Below, piece by piece: positions 26,435 through 37,289 of a stretch of DNA of 64,000 nucleotides. The stretch is from an uncultured Euryhalocaulis sp. (lineage in GTDB: Bacteria; Pseudomonadota; Alphaproteobacteria; Caulobacterales; Maricaulaceae), in NCBI GenBank assembly GCA_913055605.1, contig CAJXKJ010000001.1, positions 1-64,000 of the forward strand, given 5' to 3'. Both the position numbers and the translations under genes were made by a program. Positions within the stretch are counted from its first letter, which is position 1; the number at the start of each line of letters is the position of its first letter. Below the pieces are notes generated by a model. That model did no database searches, was not told the origin of the DNA, and saw only the letters and a list, made by a program, of their open reading frames with translations.

Positions 26435-27964
26435 ATGCGCCTTGTCCTGATCCTTCTGGTCCTGGCCGCCGCCGGGGCCGCGCGCGCCGACGCGCTGACC
26501 CCCGCCGAGGCGCGGGAGGAAGTCGCGCTGGTGCGCCGGGCGATGGACTATGCCTATCCGGGCTTCGGCCGGTTCGCGGAGCGGGCCGAATTCGACGCGG
26601 CGCTGGACGCCATCGCGGCCGACCCGCCGGCCGATTCCGACGCCATGTACGCGGCGCTGGCCGGCGCGGCGGCGCGGCTGAAGGATTCCCATCTGGTAAT
26701 GCAGCCGGCGTCCGCCATCACGCGCCGGGCGCGGCGGGCGGCGGTGTACGCGCCCTGGCGCTGCGACATCAGGAACGGGCGGCTGTTCGCGACGGAGGTC
26801 ACGGCGGCGGCGCAGGCGGCGGGTCTGGCGCCCGGCGACGAGGTCCTGTCGGTCGACGGCGTTGCGGCGGCGGACTATCTGGCCGCGGCGCGCGCGCTGG
26901 TGGCGCAGGACGGCGATAATGACCGGGCGCGGGACGCCCAGCTGTGCGGCGGGGGCGGGGATTTTTCCGGCTCCGACCTCGACCATTATTCGGCGATGCT
27001 GTTTCCATCGGCGGCGGATCAGGCGCTGACCGTGCGCACGGGCGAGGGGGCGGAACGGGCCGTTTCGGCGCCGCGCATCACGCTGGACGGGCTGATCGAC
27101 GCCTTCGGCGGGGCATGGGCGGAGCGCGGGGCCAGCGCCCGGCGGGACATCCTGTATCTGCCGCTGTCGGCCGAGGCGGCCTATCTGCGCGTCGGCAGTT
27201 TCCAGACCGGGCCGGACGGGCCGCGCATCCTGTCCCGCGCCTTCGAGGACATGTTCGCGCGCGGGACCAGGGCGCTGATTCTGGACCTGCGCGGCAATGG
27301 CGGCGGCTCCTCGCTGATGGCGCTGACGCTGCTGCGCTATCTGGCGGAAGAGCGGGTGCAGCTGATCACGCTGGCCCAGGCGGCGGCGGAGGATTTCGCG
27401 CCGATCGCGGACATCGCGGCGATGACCGACGAGCGGCTGCTGGAGCCGGGCCTGTTCGCGCCGTTCGCCGGCGGCGGCTGGCGGGCGCACGGACCGGAAT
27501 TCGACGGCATGCTGGCGCCGCACCCGCCGCTGCAGCCGGGCTTCCGCGGCGACCTTTATGTCCTGATCGACCCGCTGACCGACTCCAACGCCGCGCTGGT
27601 CGCCGCGCGGCTGAAGCGCTGGGGCGCGGGCACGCTGATCGGGGAGATGACGGGCGGCAGCGCGCAGGGGCCGGTGGGGGGCATGTTCGCCTTCGTGGCG
27701 CTGCCCCATTCGGGCCATTCGCTGCGCATTCCGCTGCTGCGCCAGTATGCGCAGTCGGCTGGCGATCCCGGGCATGGCGTCGCGCCGGACATCGAAATGC
27801 GGCCCGAGCTGGCGGACCTCGCCGCCGGGCGCGACCCGGTGCTGACGCGGGCGCTGTCGCTGGCGCGGATACAGATGGCCGGCCCCGCGCCGGTGCGGCC
27901 GGGCACGGGCCGGTCCGCGCCGCTGCTGGCGCCGCTGGGGCCGGCCGAGATTCCGGACCGCTAG
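26435..27964 (+). CDS. Secreted S41-family (tail-specific-protease-like) peptidase
   Basis: A 509-residue exported protein. The signal peptide is MRLVLILLVLAAAGAARA. A helical region with DSHLVMQP (S41 N-terminal core) is followed by a PDZ-like segment (AAGLAPGDEVLSVDGV) and the S41 protease core: ALILDLRGNGGGSSLMALTL, YVLIDPLTDSNAALVAARL with the probable nucleophile Ser in TDSNAA, and GEMTGGSAQGPVGG. A Lys in LKRWGAGTLIGE may complete the Ser/Lys dyad. The substrate is unknown. The stop overlaps that of the threonine aldolase gene (shared CTAG). Confidence 0.85.
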   Translation: MRLVLILLVLAAAGAARADALTPAEAREEVALVRRAMDYAYPGFGRFAERAEFDAALDAIAADPPADSDAMYAALAGAAARLKDSHLVMQPASAITRRARRAAVYAPWRCDIRNGRLFATEVTAAAQAAGLAPGDEVLSVDGVAAADYLAAARALVAQDGDNDRARDAQLCGGGGDFSGSDLDHYSAMLFPSAADQALTVRTGEGAERAVSAPRITLDGLIDAFGGAWAERGASARRDILYLPLSAEAAYLRVGSFQTGPDGPRILSRAFEDMFARGTRALILDLRGNGGGSSLMALTLLRYLAEERVQLITLAQAAAEDFAPIADIAAMTDERLLEPGLFAPFAGGGWRAHGPEFDGMLAPHPPLQPGFRGDLYVLIDPLTDSNAALVAARLKRWGAGTLIGEMTGGSAQGPVGGMFAFVALPHSGHSLRIPLLRQYAQSAGDPGHGVAPDIEMRPELADLAAGRDPVLTRALSLARIQMAGPAPVRPGTGRSAPLLAPLGPAEIPDR

Positions 27965-28977
27965 GCGAGCGCGCTCAGCAGCGCCTCGATTTCCGCGTCC
28001 TCGGTGTTCCAGGAACAGACCAGCCGGGCCGAGCCCTGACGGGCGTAGGAGCCGGCGCCGGCCGCGGCGGCCTTGCCGGCCACGGCTTCGGGCATCTGGA
28101 CGAAGACCAGATTGCCCTGGACCGGATACAGCACCTCCACCCCCGGAATGGCGGCCAGCCCCTCGGACAGCTTGGTTGCGGCGCGGTTGGCGGCCGCGGC
28201 CAGGTCCAGCCACAGCCCGTCCTCCAGCAGCGCCAGCGCCTCGGCGGCGGCGAAGCGGGCCTTGGCCGGCATCTGGCCGGCGCGCTTGCGGCGGGCCTCC
28301 AGCTCGTCCCCGCGGGCGGCGAGGGGGCCGAACAGGATCATCATCTCCGCCGACATGCCGCCATTCTTGGTGAGGCCGAAACTGACCGCGTCGGCCCCGG
28401 CGCGCCAGGTGAGGTCCGCCGGGGCCGCGCCGGTGGCGGCGATGGCGTTGGCCAAGCGCGCGCCGTCGACATGGACGCCGAGGCCGGAATCCTTCGCCAT
28501 CCCGCACAGGCGGGACGCCTCCGCCGGGCTGTAGACCGTGCCGCTCTCGGTCAGGTTGGAGATCGAAAGGGCGGAGGCCAGGGGCAGATGGACGAAGCCC
28601 GGGTCGCGCGCGGCCAGCGCCGCCTCCAGCGCGTCCGGGTCGATGCGGGCGTGGTCGCCGGGCAGGCCGGTCAGCTTCGCGCCGGTGAAGAATTCCGGCG
28701 CCCCGCGCTCATGCGTGTTGATGTGCGCGATGTGGTGGCAGAGCCCCCCGCCGGTCGGCGGGGTCAGCATGGACAGGGCCAGGGCGTTCGCCGCGGTGCC
28801 GGTGGTGGCGATGGCCACGGCCAGATCGTCGGTCTCGAACACCTCGCGGAGGCGGCCGGCCAGGCGGGCGCTATAGTCGTCTGCGCCGTAGGATGGGGCG
28901 AAGCCGGTATTTGCGGCGGCCTGCGCTGCGAGGACCGCCGGGTGCGCCGGCGCGCACGTATCGGATGAAAAGCTCAT
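27961..28977 (-). CDS. Low-specificity threonine aldolase-like PLP enzyme
   Basis: A 338-residue fold-type I PLP enzyme that probably cleaves threonine or related beta-hydroxy amino acids to glycine and an aldehyde. It begins MSFSSDTCAPAHPAVL and has FAPSYGADDYSARL, ATGTAANALAL (phosphate loop), HINTHERGAPEFF, the cofactor Asp in LGVHVDGARLANAI and the Schiff-base Lys in SFGLTKNGGMSAEM. The start at 28977 matches the family N-terminus; an upstream ATG gives an unlikely extension. It is convergent with the S41 peptidase gene and divergent from the aminotransferase gene. Confidence 0.88.
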   Translation of the reverse strand: MSFSSDTCAPAHPAVLAAQAAANTGFAPSYGADDYSARLAGRLREVFETDDLAVAIATTGTAANALALSMLTPPTGGGLCHHIAHINTHERGAPEFFTGAKLTGLPGDHARIDPDALEAALAARDPGFVHLPLASALSISNLTESGTVYSPAEASRLCGMAKDSGLGVHVDGARLANAIAATGAAPADLTWRAGADAVSFGLTKNGGMSAEMMILFGPLAARGDELEARRKRAGQMPAKARFAAAEALALLEDGLWLDLAAAANRAATKLSEGLAAIPGVEVLYPVQGNLVFVQMPEAVAGKAAAAGAGSYARQGSARLVCSWNTEDAEIEALLSALA

Positions 28978-28994
28978 GACCGAGCCAAGCGTAA

Positions 28995-30341
<1,347 letters not shown>

Positions 30342-30351
30342 CGCGGCTGTC

Positions 30352-30924
30352 GTGACCGGGCCGGCCGGCGACCGGCTTCCGCCGTTCCAGATCCTCGCCA
30401 ATGCGTCGGGCCTGCTGACGCCGGAGGAGATGGACGGGCTGATCGCCGAGCACGCCTCGCTGCAGGACAAGGGCCTGCTGGGCGCGGGGGGCGTCGATCC
30501 GAAGATCCGGCGCTCCCGCGTCGCGCTGCTGAAGCCCGACGAGCGCCACGGCTGGCTGTACCGGCGCATCTGGGAAGGCGCGGGCGACATGAACCGCGCC
30601 TGTTTCAACGTGGAGGTCGACTCCATCGGCGCGGTGCAGATCGCCTGCTATCACGCTGATGACGAGGGCCATTACGACTGGCACCTGGATTTCAGCAATC
30701 TGGCGCCGCGGCGGAAAATCTCCATCTCCGTCCAGCTGTCCGACCCGGCCGACTACGAGGGCGGGGACCTGGAATTCTCGCTCGGCGACGGCTTCTACAA
30801 GGGCGAGGCGGCGCGCGGGACGGTGATCGCCTTCCCGAGCTTCGTCCTGCACCGGGTGACGCCGGTGACGCGGGGCGTGCGCTGGAGCCTGGTGGCCTGG
30901 ATCACCGGGCCGCGCTGGCGCTAG
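30352..30924 (+). CDS. 2-oxoglutarate/Fe(II)-dependent oxygenase (PKHD/prolyl-hydroxylase type)
   Basis: A 190-residue oxygenase. The iron site is visible: HYDWHLDFSN gives the His-x-Asp pair and SFVLHRVTPVTRGVRWSLVA the second His and the Arg that binds 2-oxoglutarate. This arrangement matches PiuC-like PKHD hydroxylases, some of which are iron-regulated. The substrate may be a protein or small molecule. The start is a GTG at 30352, since the coding character begins there. It follows the aminotransferase gene closely and precedes dps. Confidence 0.85.
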   Translation: MTGPAGDRLPPFQILANASGLLTPEEMDGLIAEHASLQDKGLLGAGGVDPKIRRSRVALLKPDERHGWLYRRIWEGAGDMNRACFNVEVDSIGAVQIACYHADDEGHYDWHLDFSNLAPRRKISISVQLSDPADYEGGDLEFSLGDGFYKGEAARGTVIAFPSFVLHRVTPVTRGVRWSLVAWITGPRWR

Positions 30925-31002
30925 GCGGCCGCGAAACCGCGATAAGGCGAATTGATCGCGTCATCATTATTTTCACGGGCGAATCTATCTTGAAACGCGG
31001 GC

Positions 31003-31027
31003 GGAAACCCCGACCTTAGCGAACGTA
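31003..31027 (+). promoter_or_regulatory. Possible EcfG-type stress promoter before dps
   Basis: GGAAA at 31003-31007 and CGTA at 31024-31027 are separated by 16 bases, close to the alphaproteobacterial general stress consensus GGAAC-N16/17-CGTT but with one mismatch in each element. It lies 30 bases before the dps start. Stress control of dps is common in this class; the match alone is weak. Confidence 0.3.
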
Positions 31028-31056
31028 AAACGGGACTGCCCGAAGGAGAATTTTCG

Positions 31057-31524
31057 ATGGATATCGACATCGGCATCAAGAAAGAGGACCGGGAGGACAT
31101 CGCTGAAAAGCTGCAGGTCCTGCTGGCCGACACCTACAACCTCTATTTCAAGACGCACGCCTATCACTGGAACGTCACCGGCCCGCGCTTCCAGCCGCTG
31201 CACGATATTTTCGAGCAGCAATACAACGAGTTGTGGACCGCGACCGACGAGATCGCCGAGCGCATCCGCTCGCTGGGCTTCAACGCCCCGATCGGCTGGA
31301 GCGACATCGAAAAGCGCACCACGATCACCGAGGACAACGGCGTGCCGGGCGCCGACACGATGATCGCCAATCTGGTGAAGGGTCACGAGGCGCTGTCGCG
31401 CACAGCCAAGACGCTGGTCGACGCCGCCGACAAGGCCGGCGACACCGCGACGGACGATCTGGTCAGCCCGCGCGTGTCCTATCACGAAAAAACCGCGTGG
31501 ATGCTGCGCGCGCTTCTGGAGTAG
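31057..31524 (+). CDS. dps: Dps ferritin-like DNA-protection protein
   Basis: A 155-residue subunit of the dodecameric mini-ferritin that oxidises and stores iron and shields DNA under stress. The ferroxidase residues are in YFKTHAYHWNVTGPRFQPLH and DIFEQQYNELWTATDEIAER (His, His, Asp, Glu pattern). The N-terminal tail is short and acidic (MDIDIGIKKEDRED), so direct DNA binding is doubtful. GAAGGAGA precedes the ATG. It stands alone, convergent with the long TPR gene. Confidence 0.95.
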   Translation: MDIDIGIKKEDREDIAEKLQVLLADTYNLYFKTHAYHWNVTGPRFQPLHDIFEQQYNELWTATDEIAERIRSLGFNAPIGWSDIEKRTTITEDNGVPGADTMIANLVKGHEALSRTAKTLVDAADKAGDTATDDLVSPRVSYHEKTAWMLRALLE

Positions 31525-31527
31525 GCC

Positions 31528-34500
31528 CTAGCCCCGGGCGGCGGCGGTTTCGGCCGCCGCCTGCTCTCCGGCCGGGTCGCCTGCGGCCGGAGCCGGGGCG
31601 AGGCTTGAGGGCGGTTCGGCCTGCGGCTCCAGCCGGTCGCGCCGGCGGTCCAGGAAGGCCTCCAGCGCGGCGGTGTCGGCCGCACGGTCCGCGATTTCGG
31701 CCAGGCGCAGGCCGCTGGTCTCCAGCTCCTGCGTCACGGCGACAAAGGCGGTGGCGTCCGGCCCGGTGCGCATCAGCGCGCCATAGCGTTCGGCCACGTC
31801 GCCCAGCTTGTCTTTTTCCCGCGCCAGCGAATAGGCGACGGCGGCGCGCAGCACCGCGGCGCTGTCCTCCGCCCCGATCGGGCCGGGGGCGTCGGCGCGG
31901 TCGCCCAGCATCTCTTCCAGACGTTCGCCGGCCAGCGGCCAGTCGCGCAGCTTCCAGGCGATGTCGGCGCGCAGGCGCGCGGCCTCGATGCTGGGATCGC
32001 CCGCGATCAGGTCCAGCGCCGCGTCATGGGCGTCCAGCTCCGCCAGCGCGCGGGCCTCGATGATCCGACGCTCCTCGGCCAGGGCCGGGGGCAGCTGGGT
32101 CACGCGGGTGCTGCGCAGGACGCGCAGGGCCGCCTCGGGCCGACGGTCCATCAGATAGATCAGCGCCAGGTCCGCGGCGACCGACGCCTTGGCGCGCGGT
32201 TCGTGCAGCCGGTTGTCGACCTGGTGCTGCAGAAGCTCGGAGGCCTGGGGCAGCAGGTCGAAGGCGACCAGACGCTCCGACAGGCGGCGCACCATGCGGT
32301 CGCCCTCCGCGCCCGCCGGGGTCAGTTCGGCGAACTGGTAATACAGGGCGACGGCCTCCACCGGGTCCAGCCGGTCGGCGCCGCCTTCCAGGAACAGTTC
32401 GGCGAACATCGACATCATGTCGCTGAAGATCACGCGGGAGACCGGGTGGTCCGGGAAGCGGGCGACGGCGGCCTTCATCGCCTCCAGCCCCTGCCGGTCC
32501 TGTCCCAGATCCACATACAGCTTGCCGAGGGCGCGGATCGTCTCCAGCTCCACATCGTCGCCGCGCCAGCGCCAGCGCAGGCTCTCCAGCGTCTCGATCA
32601 GCTCGCTGGTGCTGCTGCCGCCGGTGGCGTGGCGCAGCCGGGCGGCGGCCAGGATGGCGCGCGCCTCGATCTCCTCGTCGCCGGAGCGGGCCAGCTCGTC
32701 ATAGGCGGTCAGGGCTTCCTCGGCCTGTCCGGCGGCCTCGCGCCAGCGCGCGGAGTTCAGTTCGACGCGCAGCGCGGTCCAGTCGTCGGCCGGTTCGGCG
32801 CCGGCGATATCCAGCTGCTGTTTCGCGGTGGACAGGTCGTTCAGCTCCAGCGCCGTGCGGGCGTATGCCTCGCGGAAGCGGGCGCGCCAGTGCGGCGGGA
32901 AATCGTTGATCGAGGCCTCGCCCTCGGCGAAGGCGCGCCGCGCGCCCAGCCAGTCCTGCGTCTGTGTGCGCATCCAGGCGCGCCAGAGCTGAGCGGCCGG
33001 ATCGCTGGTCAAAGCCGGGATGGAGAGGTCCGCCTCGGCCTGCCGCATCCGCCCCGCCAGGGCGGCGGCGACGCCGCGCAGGGCGCGGAAATCGGGATCG
33101 GAGCCCAGCTGGGCGTCGCGCTCCTCGGCCAGGGCCAGCGCGCCCAGCGCCTCGGGCGCCAGCTGCCGCTCCAGCAGGAAGCGCGCCATCTCCACCTGCG
33201 CGTCGGGCAGGGCGTCCGCGGCGACGCGGCGCTCGATGGAGGATTTGCGCGCCTCGAAGGTCGCGGCGGGCTCGCCGGACACGAAGGACACCAGCGCCGG
33301 GGAGCGGGTGGCCGATTGCGGCATCGGCACGCCCAGGCTCTGGGGCGGGGTGATCCACACGCCTTCCTCGTCGGCATGGGTCATCAGCTCGCCGGACAGG
33401 CTCTGGATGGCCAGACCCTGCGCGCTCGGCAGGATCGAGAAGCTGAGGAAGGCGCGCCCGTCCAGCACGCCGCGCGCGGGCGGCGGAGCGGGGGCCACGA
33501 TCAGCGTGTCGCCCACGCCGGGATCCGGGATGCGCAGCACGGCGCCGACGCCCGGCAGGGCGGCGAACAGGCGCGCGGGCGGCGTCGGCGGTTTCGGCCA
33601 GGACAAAGGTCCACGTCTCGCCCTCGCGGCCGGAGCTTCGCAGCGACACCTGGGCGGTTTCCGGCGCGGCGATGCGCACGGCGCTGTAGCCGCGGCCCTG
33701 CAACGCCTCCACATCGTCGACCATGCTCTGGCCGCGCTCGATTTCGGAGAGGTCCATCCCGGCTTGCGCGTCGAACACGATCCACAGCGCTCCGGCGCGG
33801 CGGAAGGCGGCGGCGCGCACCGGGGCGGCCCAGGGGAATTCCAGCAGCAGGTCGCCGCCAAGCGCGGATACACGCGCCTGAACGATGCCCGAATCCGGAA
33901 CCGGGTCGCCGGCGAAATTCGTCTGCGGACGGGCCGGCGCCTCGGGGGCGGGCGCGGCTTCGGCCTGCGCGGGCGCCTCATAAGCGGGCTCCTCGTCCGC
34001 CTCGGCCTCCACACCCTCGACCAGCTGGACCGGCGCCCCCAGAGCGGGCTCGGGCTCCTCGCGGAAGGGCTCCTCGGGGGCGGGATCTTCGTGGGCGGCG
34101 GCCTCGACCGGCTCGGAGCCAACGGCGTTGGCGTCCATCGACTCGGCCAGTTCGGCGAGCTGGGCCAGCAGCGCCGCGTCGCCGCCGTCCGCCGCCGACA
34201 GGTCGACGATCACGGTGTTGCGCTCGCGGAAGGCGCGCGGCGCGGCGCCGGGGGACGGGACGATATGGATCGTCAGCTTGTTGTCTTCGTGGCTGGCCTC
34301 GATGGACCGCAGGCGCGCGGGCGGATCGGCGCGCAGGGAGCCGAGGTCCGGCTCCGCGTCGCGCTCGAAAGTCAGGCGCCAGGCGCCGTCGCGCTCGCCC
34401 AGCATGTAGTCCACATGCTCCGGCCAGTCGAAGACGATGCGGTCGAACGCCGGGCTGGTGGCCCGGCGCACCTCGACCTGAAGAAGGGGCGGGGCTTGTT

Positions 34501-34969
34501 CGGCCTCGTCCGGCGGGGCCTCCGCGGCGCGGCGGCGGGCCTCCGCCTCCGCGGCGGCGCGGGGGGAGATCACGTCCGGCGGGTCGGACGCCTCCGGCGG
34601 CATCACGTCGACGGCCAGCACGTTGTAGGAGCGCGAGACATGGGCGCGGGCCGGCACGTTCAGCGCCACGCGCAGCGTCCGCTGGTCCGGGTCCAGGCGC
34701 ACGCGGGCGGCCTCGGCGCTCATTTCCCGCAGGATGGGGGCGTCGTCCAGCTCCACCTCGCGCGAGAAGCGGATCAGCAGGACCTGGTTCTCGACCGAGG
34801 CGTCGGCGGCGATGGGGGCGTCGCCCTGGGATTCGGGCCAGATGAAATTGATGCGCACATAGCCGTCGGCGCGCGACACATCGGTGCGCACCGTATCGGC
34901 GGCCTGCGCCGAGCCCGCGGCCAGCCACAGGGCGGCCGCGGCGATCAGATACCGGCCCGTCATGCTCAT
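31528..34969 (-). pseudogene. Large exported TPR-like protein, split by a frameshift
   Basis: One gene read in two frames. The N-terminal part (34969 down to about 33580) has a signal peptide (LIAAAALWLAAGSAQA), a beta-rich region with AMIN-like strands (ADGYVRINFIWPES, VENQVLLIRFSREVELDD) and a Pro/Glu/Ala-rich linker, then a second beta region ending GETWTFVLAETADAARA. The C-terminal part continues in another frame from ARLFAALPGVGAVLRI to the stop at 31528 and is a long run of TPR-like helices (LYVDLGQDRQGLEAMKAAVA, ALDLIAGDPSIEAARLRADI). Together they would give about 1,145 residues. A protein of this type sits at the same place next to flagellar fliL-fliM genes in Caulobacter-like bacteria, so a role in motility or pole organisation is possible. 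The frameshift may be real or a sequencing error. Confidence 0.75.
33567..33586 (-). other. Frameshift site in the long TPR gene
   Basis: On the minus strand the good frame reads ...ALAETADAARA and then must move by one base to read RLFAALPGVGAVL. The change falls in the GC repeat CGCCCGCGCGCC, where one extra base (or two missing) explains it. Such short GC runs are prone to both slippage in the cell and sequencing or assembly errors. Confidence 0.7.
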
Positions 34970-35037
34970 CCCTCTCGCCGGCGCCGGTGGGCGCCGCGAT
35001 CCTCGGGAAAGTCTAGGGGTCGCATCTTGCGGCGCCG

Positions 35038-35730
35038 TTAAGTTTCGCCGGAAAGCCCGTCGCCCACGATGGCGGTCAGGTCGGCCCGCTGGGCCAGCAT
35101 TTCGGTGATGCGCGTGGCGTCGTCGGTGGGCATGGCGCCCAGAACGGCGGCCAGATTGGTTTCCTTCATCCGCGCCACGACCAGCATGGCGGTGGGATCG
35201 TCCAGACCGGCCAGGATGCGCGCGGCATCCTTCGACTTCATCTTCTCATAGGTGGCGACCAGCGCGCCGATGCGCGTTTCTTCCTGCTCGCCGACCTGAT
35301 CCAGCAGCGCCTCGATCTCCGCCTGCACGCCTTTCAACTCCGCCAGGCGTTCCTGGACGCGCTGTTCGGCGGCGGCGACCAGCTGGGCGCGGGTCTCGAT
35401 ATCGGTCTCCCACGCCTCCAGCTCGCGGCGGCGCTCCTGCAGGCTGATCAGGATGCGGTATTCGTCGGGGCTCGCGCCGATCTTTTCGGGAAAGCTGTTG
35501 CCGGCGGCCGGGCCGTCGCCCTCCGGCGCGGGCAGGATGTCGGTCTCCGCCTCCGCCAGCGTCTCGTCATGGGCCTCGCCGCCGGCGCCCGCGGCGTCTT
35601 CCTCGGTCTCCGCGGCGGCGGCGGGGGCGGCCAGCAGCGCGGCGAGGCCGCTTCCGACCTCCAGCGCATGAAGGCTGCCGGCGCCGCCCAGCAGGACGGC
35701 GGATACGGCGAAAATTCGCAGACGGCTCAT
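35038..35730 (-). CDS. MotE-like protein with an MgtE-N-type domain
   Basis: A 230-residue protein with an N-terminal membrane anchor or signal (FAVSAVLLGGAGSLHAL), a long disordered acidic region, a coiled coil (about residues 92-150, LQERRRELEAWETDIETRAQ and following) and a C-terminal MgtE-N-like helical domain with YEKMKSKDAARILAGLDD and MKETNLAAVLGAMPTDDATR. This layout is that of MotE and of the matching gene in flagellar clusters, thought to act as a periplasmic chaperone or partner of motor proteins. It overlaps the pflI-like gene by ATGA and lies in the fliL-fliM operon. Confidence 0.82.
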   Translation of the reverse strand: MSRLRIFAVSAVLLGGAGSLHALEVGSGLAALLAAPAAAAETEEDAAGAGGEAHDETLAEAETDILPAPEGDGPAAGNSFPEKIGASPDEYRILISLQERRRELEAWETDIETRAQLVAAAEQRVQERLAELKGVQAEIEALLDQVGEQEETRIGALVATYEKMKSKDAARILAGLDDPTAMLVVARMKETNLAAVLGAMPTDDATRITEMLAQRADLTAIVGDGLSGET

Positions 35731-36203
35731 CGCACTCTCCGAAGCGCTTCGATCAGGTCAGCCCCTTGCGGCCGCAGGGATGCGGGCAGAGGGCGCGGTT
35801 CGGGGTCCATTTGCAGGTCGAGGTCCAGATCCAGGTCCAGATCCAGCGGCTCGGCCGTCGGGCGGGCGCTGCGCTCCGGCGCGGGCTGGGCGGCTGGCCG
35901 GTGGGCTGGGCGCGCCGGGCGCCGGCGGGCCGGCGCATCGTTCATCAGGCGCAACTCGTCGGCGGTGGCGCGGGCGCGTTCGATCAGGCCTTCCAGCTCC
36001 GCCGCGGCCTCCGCGCCCTCGGCGCGCAGATTGCGCACGCTGGCCTCGGCGCGGGCGACCGCCTCGGTCAGGGTCGCGGCGGCCTTCTGCATGCCGTCCT
36101 GGCCGGTGCGCAGGCGGATCAGCCGGCGTTCCAGTTTCCAGGCCATGATGGCCGCCGTAAGGGCGATCACCGCGGCGGCGGACTGGAAAACGATCGCGAT
36201 CAT
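35727..36203 (-). CDS. pflI: PflI-like flagellar positioning protein
   Basis: A 158-residue membrane protein with one N-terminal transmembrane helix (IAIVFQSAAAVIALTAAIMA), a helical coiled-coil stretch (residues 25-90) and an Arg/Pro-rich, then Leu-Asp-repeat tail. It sits directly after fliM with an ATGA overlap, which is where Caulobacter has pflI, the proline-rich protein that places the flagellum. The name is given from position and layout, not sequence identity. The start at 36203 is chosen for the overlap and for the transmembrane helix. The tail holds a run of alternating Leu and Asp encoded by a short tandem repeat. Confidence 0.7.
   Translation of the reverse strand: MIAIVFQSAAAVIALTAAIMAWKLERRLIRLRTGQDGMQKAAATLTEAVARAEASVRNLRAEGAEAAAELEGLIERARATADELRLMNDAPARRRPARPAHRPAAQPAPERSARPTAEPLDLDLDLDLDLQMDPEPRPLPASLRPQGADLIEALRRVR
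35816..35846 (-). repeat. Six-base tandem repeat coding alternating Leu-Asp
   Basis: Units AGGTCG or AGGTCC alternate with AGATCC across about 31 bases inside the pflI-like gene and encode LDLDLDLDLD on the minus strand. A change in copy number by units of six would lengthen or shorten the acidic tail without breaking the frame. Confidence 0.7.
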
Positions 36204-37273
36204 GACTGCGCCTCTTCGATTATTGCCTGGCGGGCCGGCAGGCCCAGCGCCCCTTCGGACCGGACGGCGATCTTGTTGCCGATGCGGCCCATGCGTCCCT
36301 TGGTCAGCGGAATGATCCCGCAGCGCAGGCTGACCAGGCTGTCCGGCCCGGCGCCCAGCATCAGCGTGTCGCCGACCTTCAATTCCTTGATGCGGTGCAG
36401 GGGCATTTCCTGCTCGTCCAGCACCGCGCGGACTTCCACGTCTGTCTGCCACAGCTCGCTGGCCAAGTGGCTTTCCCAGATATTGTCGCGGCCGAATTTC
36501 TCGCCCATGAACTGCTGCAGCAGCATTTTACGGATGGGCTCCAGCGTTGCGTAAGGAAGAAGGAGCTCCAGCTTCCCGCCGCGGTCCTCCATATCGATGC
36601 GCAGCTTGACCAGGATCGCGGCGTTGGCCGGCCGGGCGATGGCGGCGAAACGCGGATTGGTCTCCAGCCGGTCCAGATGGAAATCGACGCGCGTCAGCGG
36701 ATCGAAGGCCTGACCGGCGTCGGCCAGCACGACCTCCACCATCCGCTGCACCAGAACCCGCTCGATCGTGGTGTAGGGGCGGCCCTCAACCCGCATCGCT
36801 GCGGTGCCGCGGCGCCCGCCCAGCAGCACGTCGACGATGGAATAGATCAGGTTCGAATCCACCGTCATCAGCCCGTAATTGTCGAGCTGTTCGGCGCGGA
36901 ACACCGACAGGATGGCGGGCAGGGGGATGGAGTTCAGATAGTCACCGAACCGGACGGACGAGATATTGTCCAGGCTGACTTCCACATTGTCGGACGTGAA
37001 ATTGCGCAGGGAGGTCGTCATCAACCGCACCAGGCGGTCGAAGATGATCTCCAGCATCGGCAGGCGCTCATAGGAGACCAGCGCCGAATTGATGATGGCG
37101 CGAATGCCCGAGCGGTCGGAGGCGCTCTCGTCCCCGACATCGAACCCCAGCAGGGAGTCGATTTCGTCCTGATTGAGGATGCGCTCCTGGGTGGTCGGTT
37201 CGGCGCCTTCGGCCTCGGCCGCCTCCTCGTCCAGGACGTCCTCTTCTTCTTCTATGTCCGCGGCGTCCGCCAT
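36200..37273 (-). CDS. fliM: Flagellar motor switch protein FliM
   Basis: The 357-residue C-ring protein that binds CheY-P and FliG/FliN. The N-terminal CheY-binding motif ILNQDEIDSLLGF is at about residues 32-44 after an acidic leader (EEEEDVLDEEAAEAEGAE), the CheC-like middle domain contains LVRLMTTSLRNFTSDNVEVS and LGGRRGTAAMRVEGRPYTTI, and the C-terminal SpoA/FliN-like domain contains DVEVRAVLDEQEMPLHRIKE and LTKGRMGRIGNKIAVR. It is 16 bases downstream of fliL; no fliN is in the window. Confidence 0.95.
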   Translation of the reverse strand: MADAADIEEEEDVLDEEAAEAEGAEPTTQERILNQDEIDSLLGFDVGDESASDRSGIRAIINSALVSYERLPMLEIIFDRLVRLMTTSLRNFTSDNVEVSLDNISSVRFGDYLNSIPLPAILSVFRAEQLDNYGLMTVDSNLIYSIVDVLLGGRRGTAAMRVEGRPYTTIERVLVQRMVEVVLADAGQAFDPLTRVDFHLDRLETNPRFAAIARPANAAILVKLRIDMEDRGGKLELLLPYATLEPIRKMLLQQFMGEKFGRDNIWESHLASELWQTDVEVRAVLDEQEMPLHRIKELKVGDTLMLGAGPDSLVSLRCGIIPLTKGRMGRIGNKIAVRSEGALGLPARQAIIEEAQS

Positions 37274-37289
37274 ATCGGTCGGGAAACCC

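Noticed and set aside
26003-28507. Long minus-strand open frame over the S41 peptidase gene
   Set aside because: Its translation is Arg/Pro-rich with no homology, while the plus strand encodes the S41 core and the flanking minus-strand genes have their own frames.
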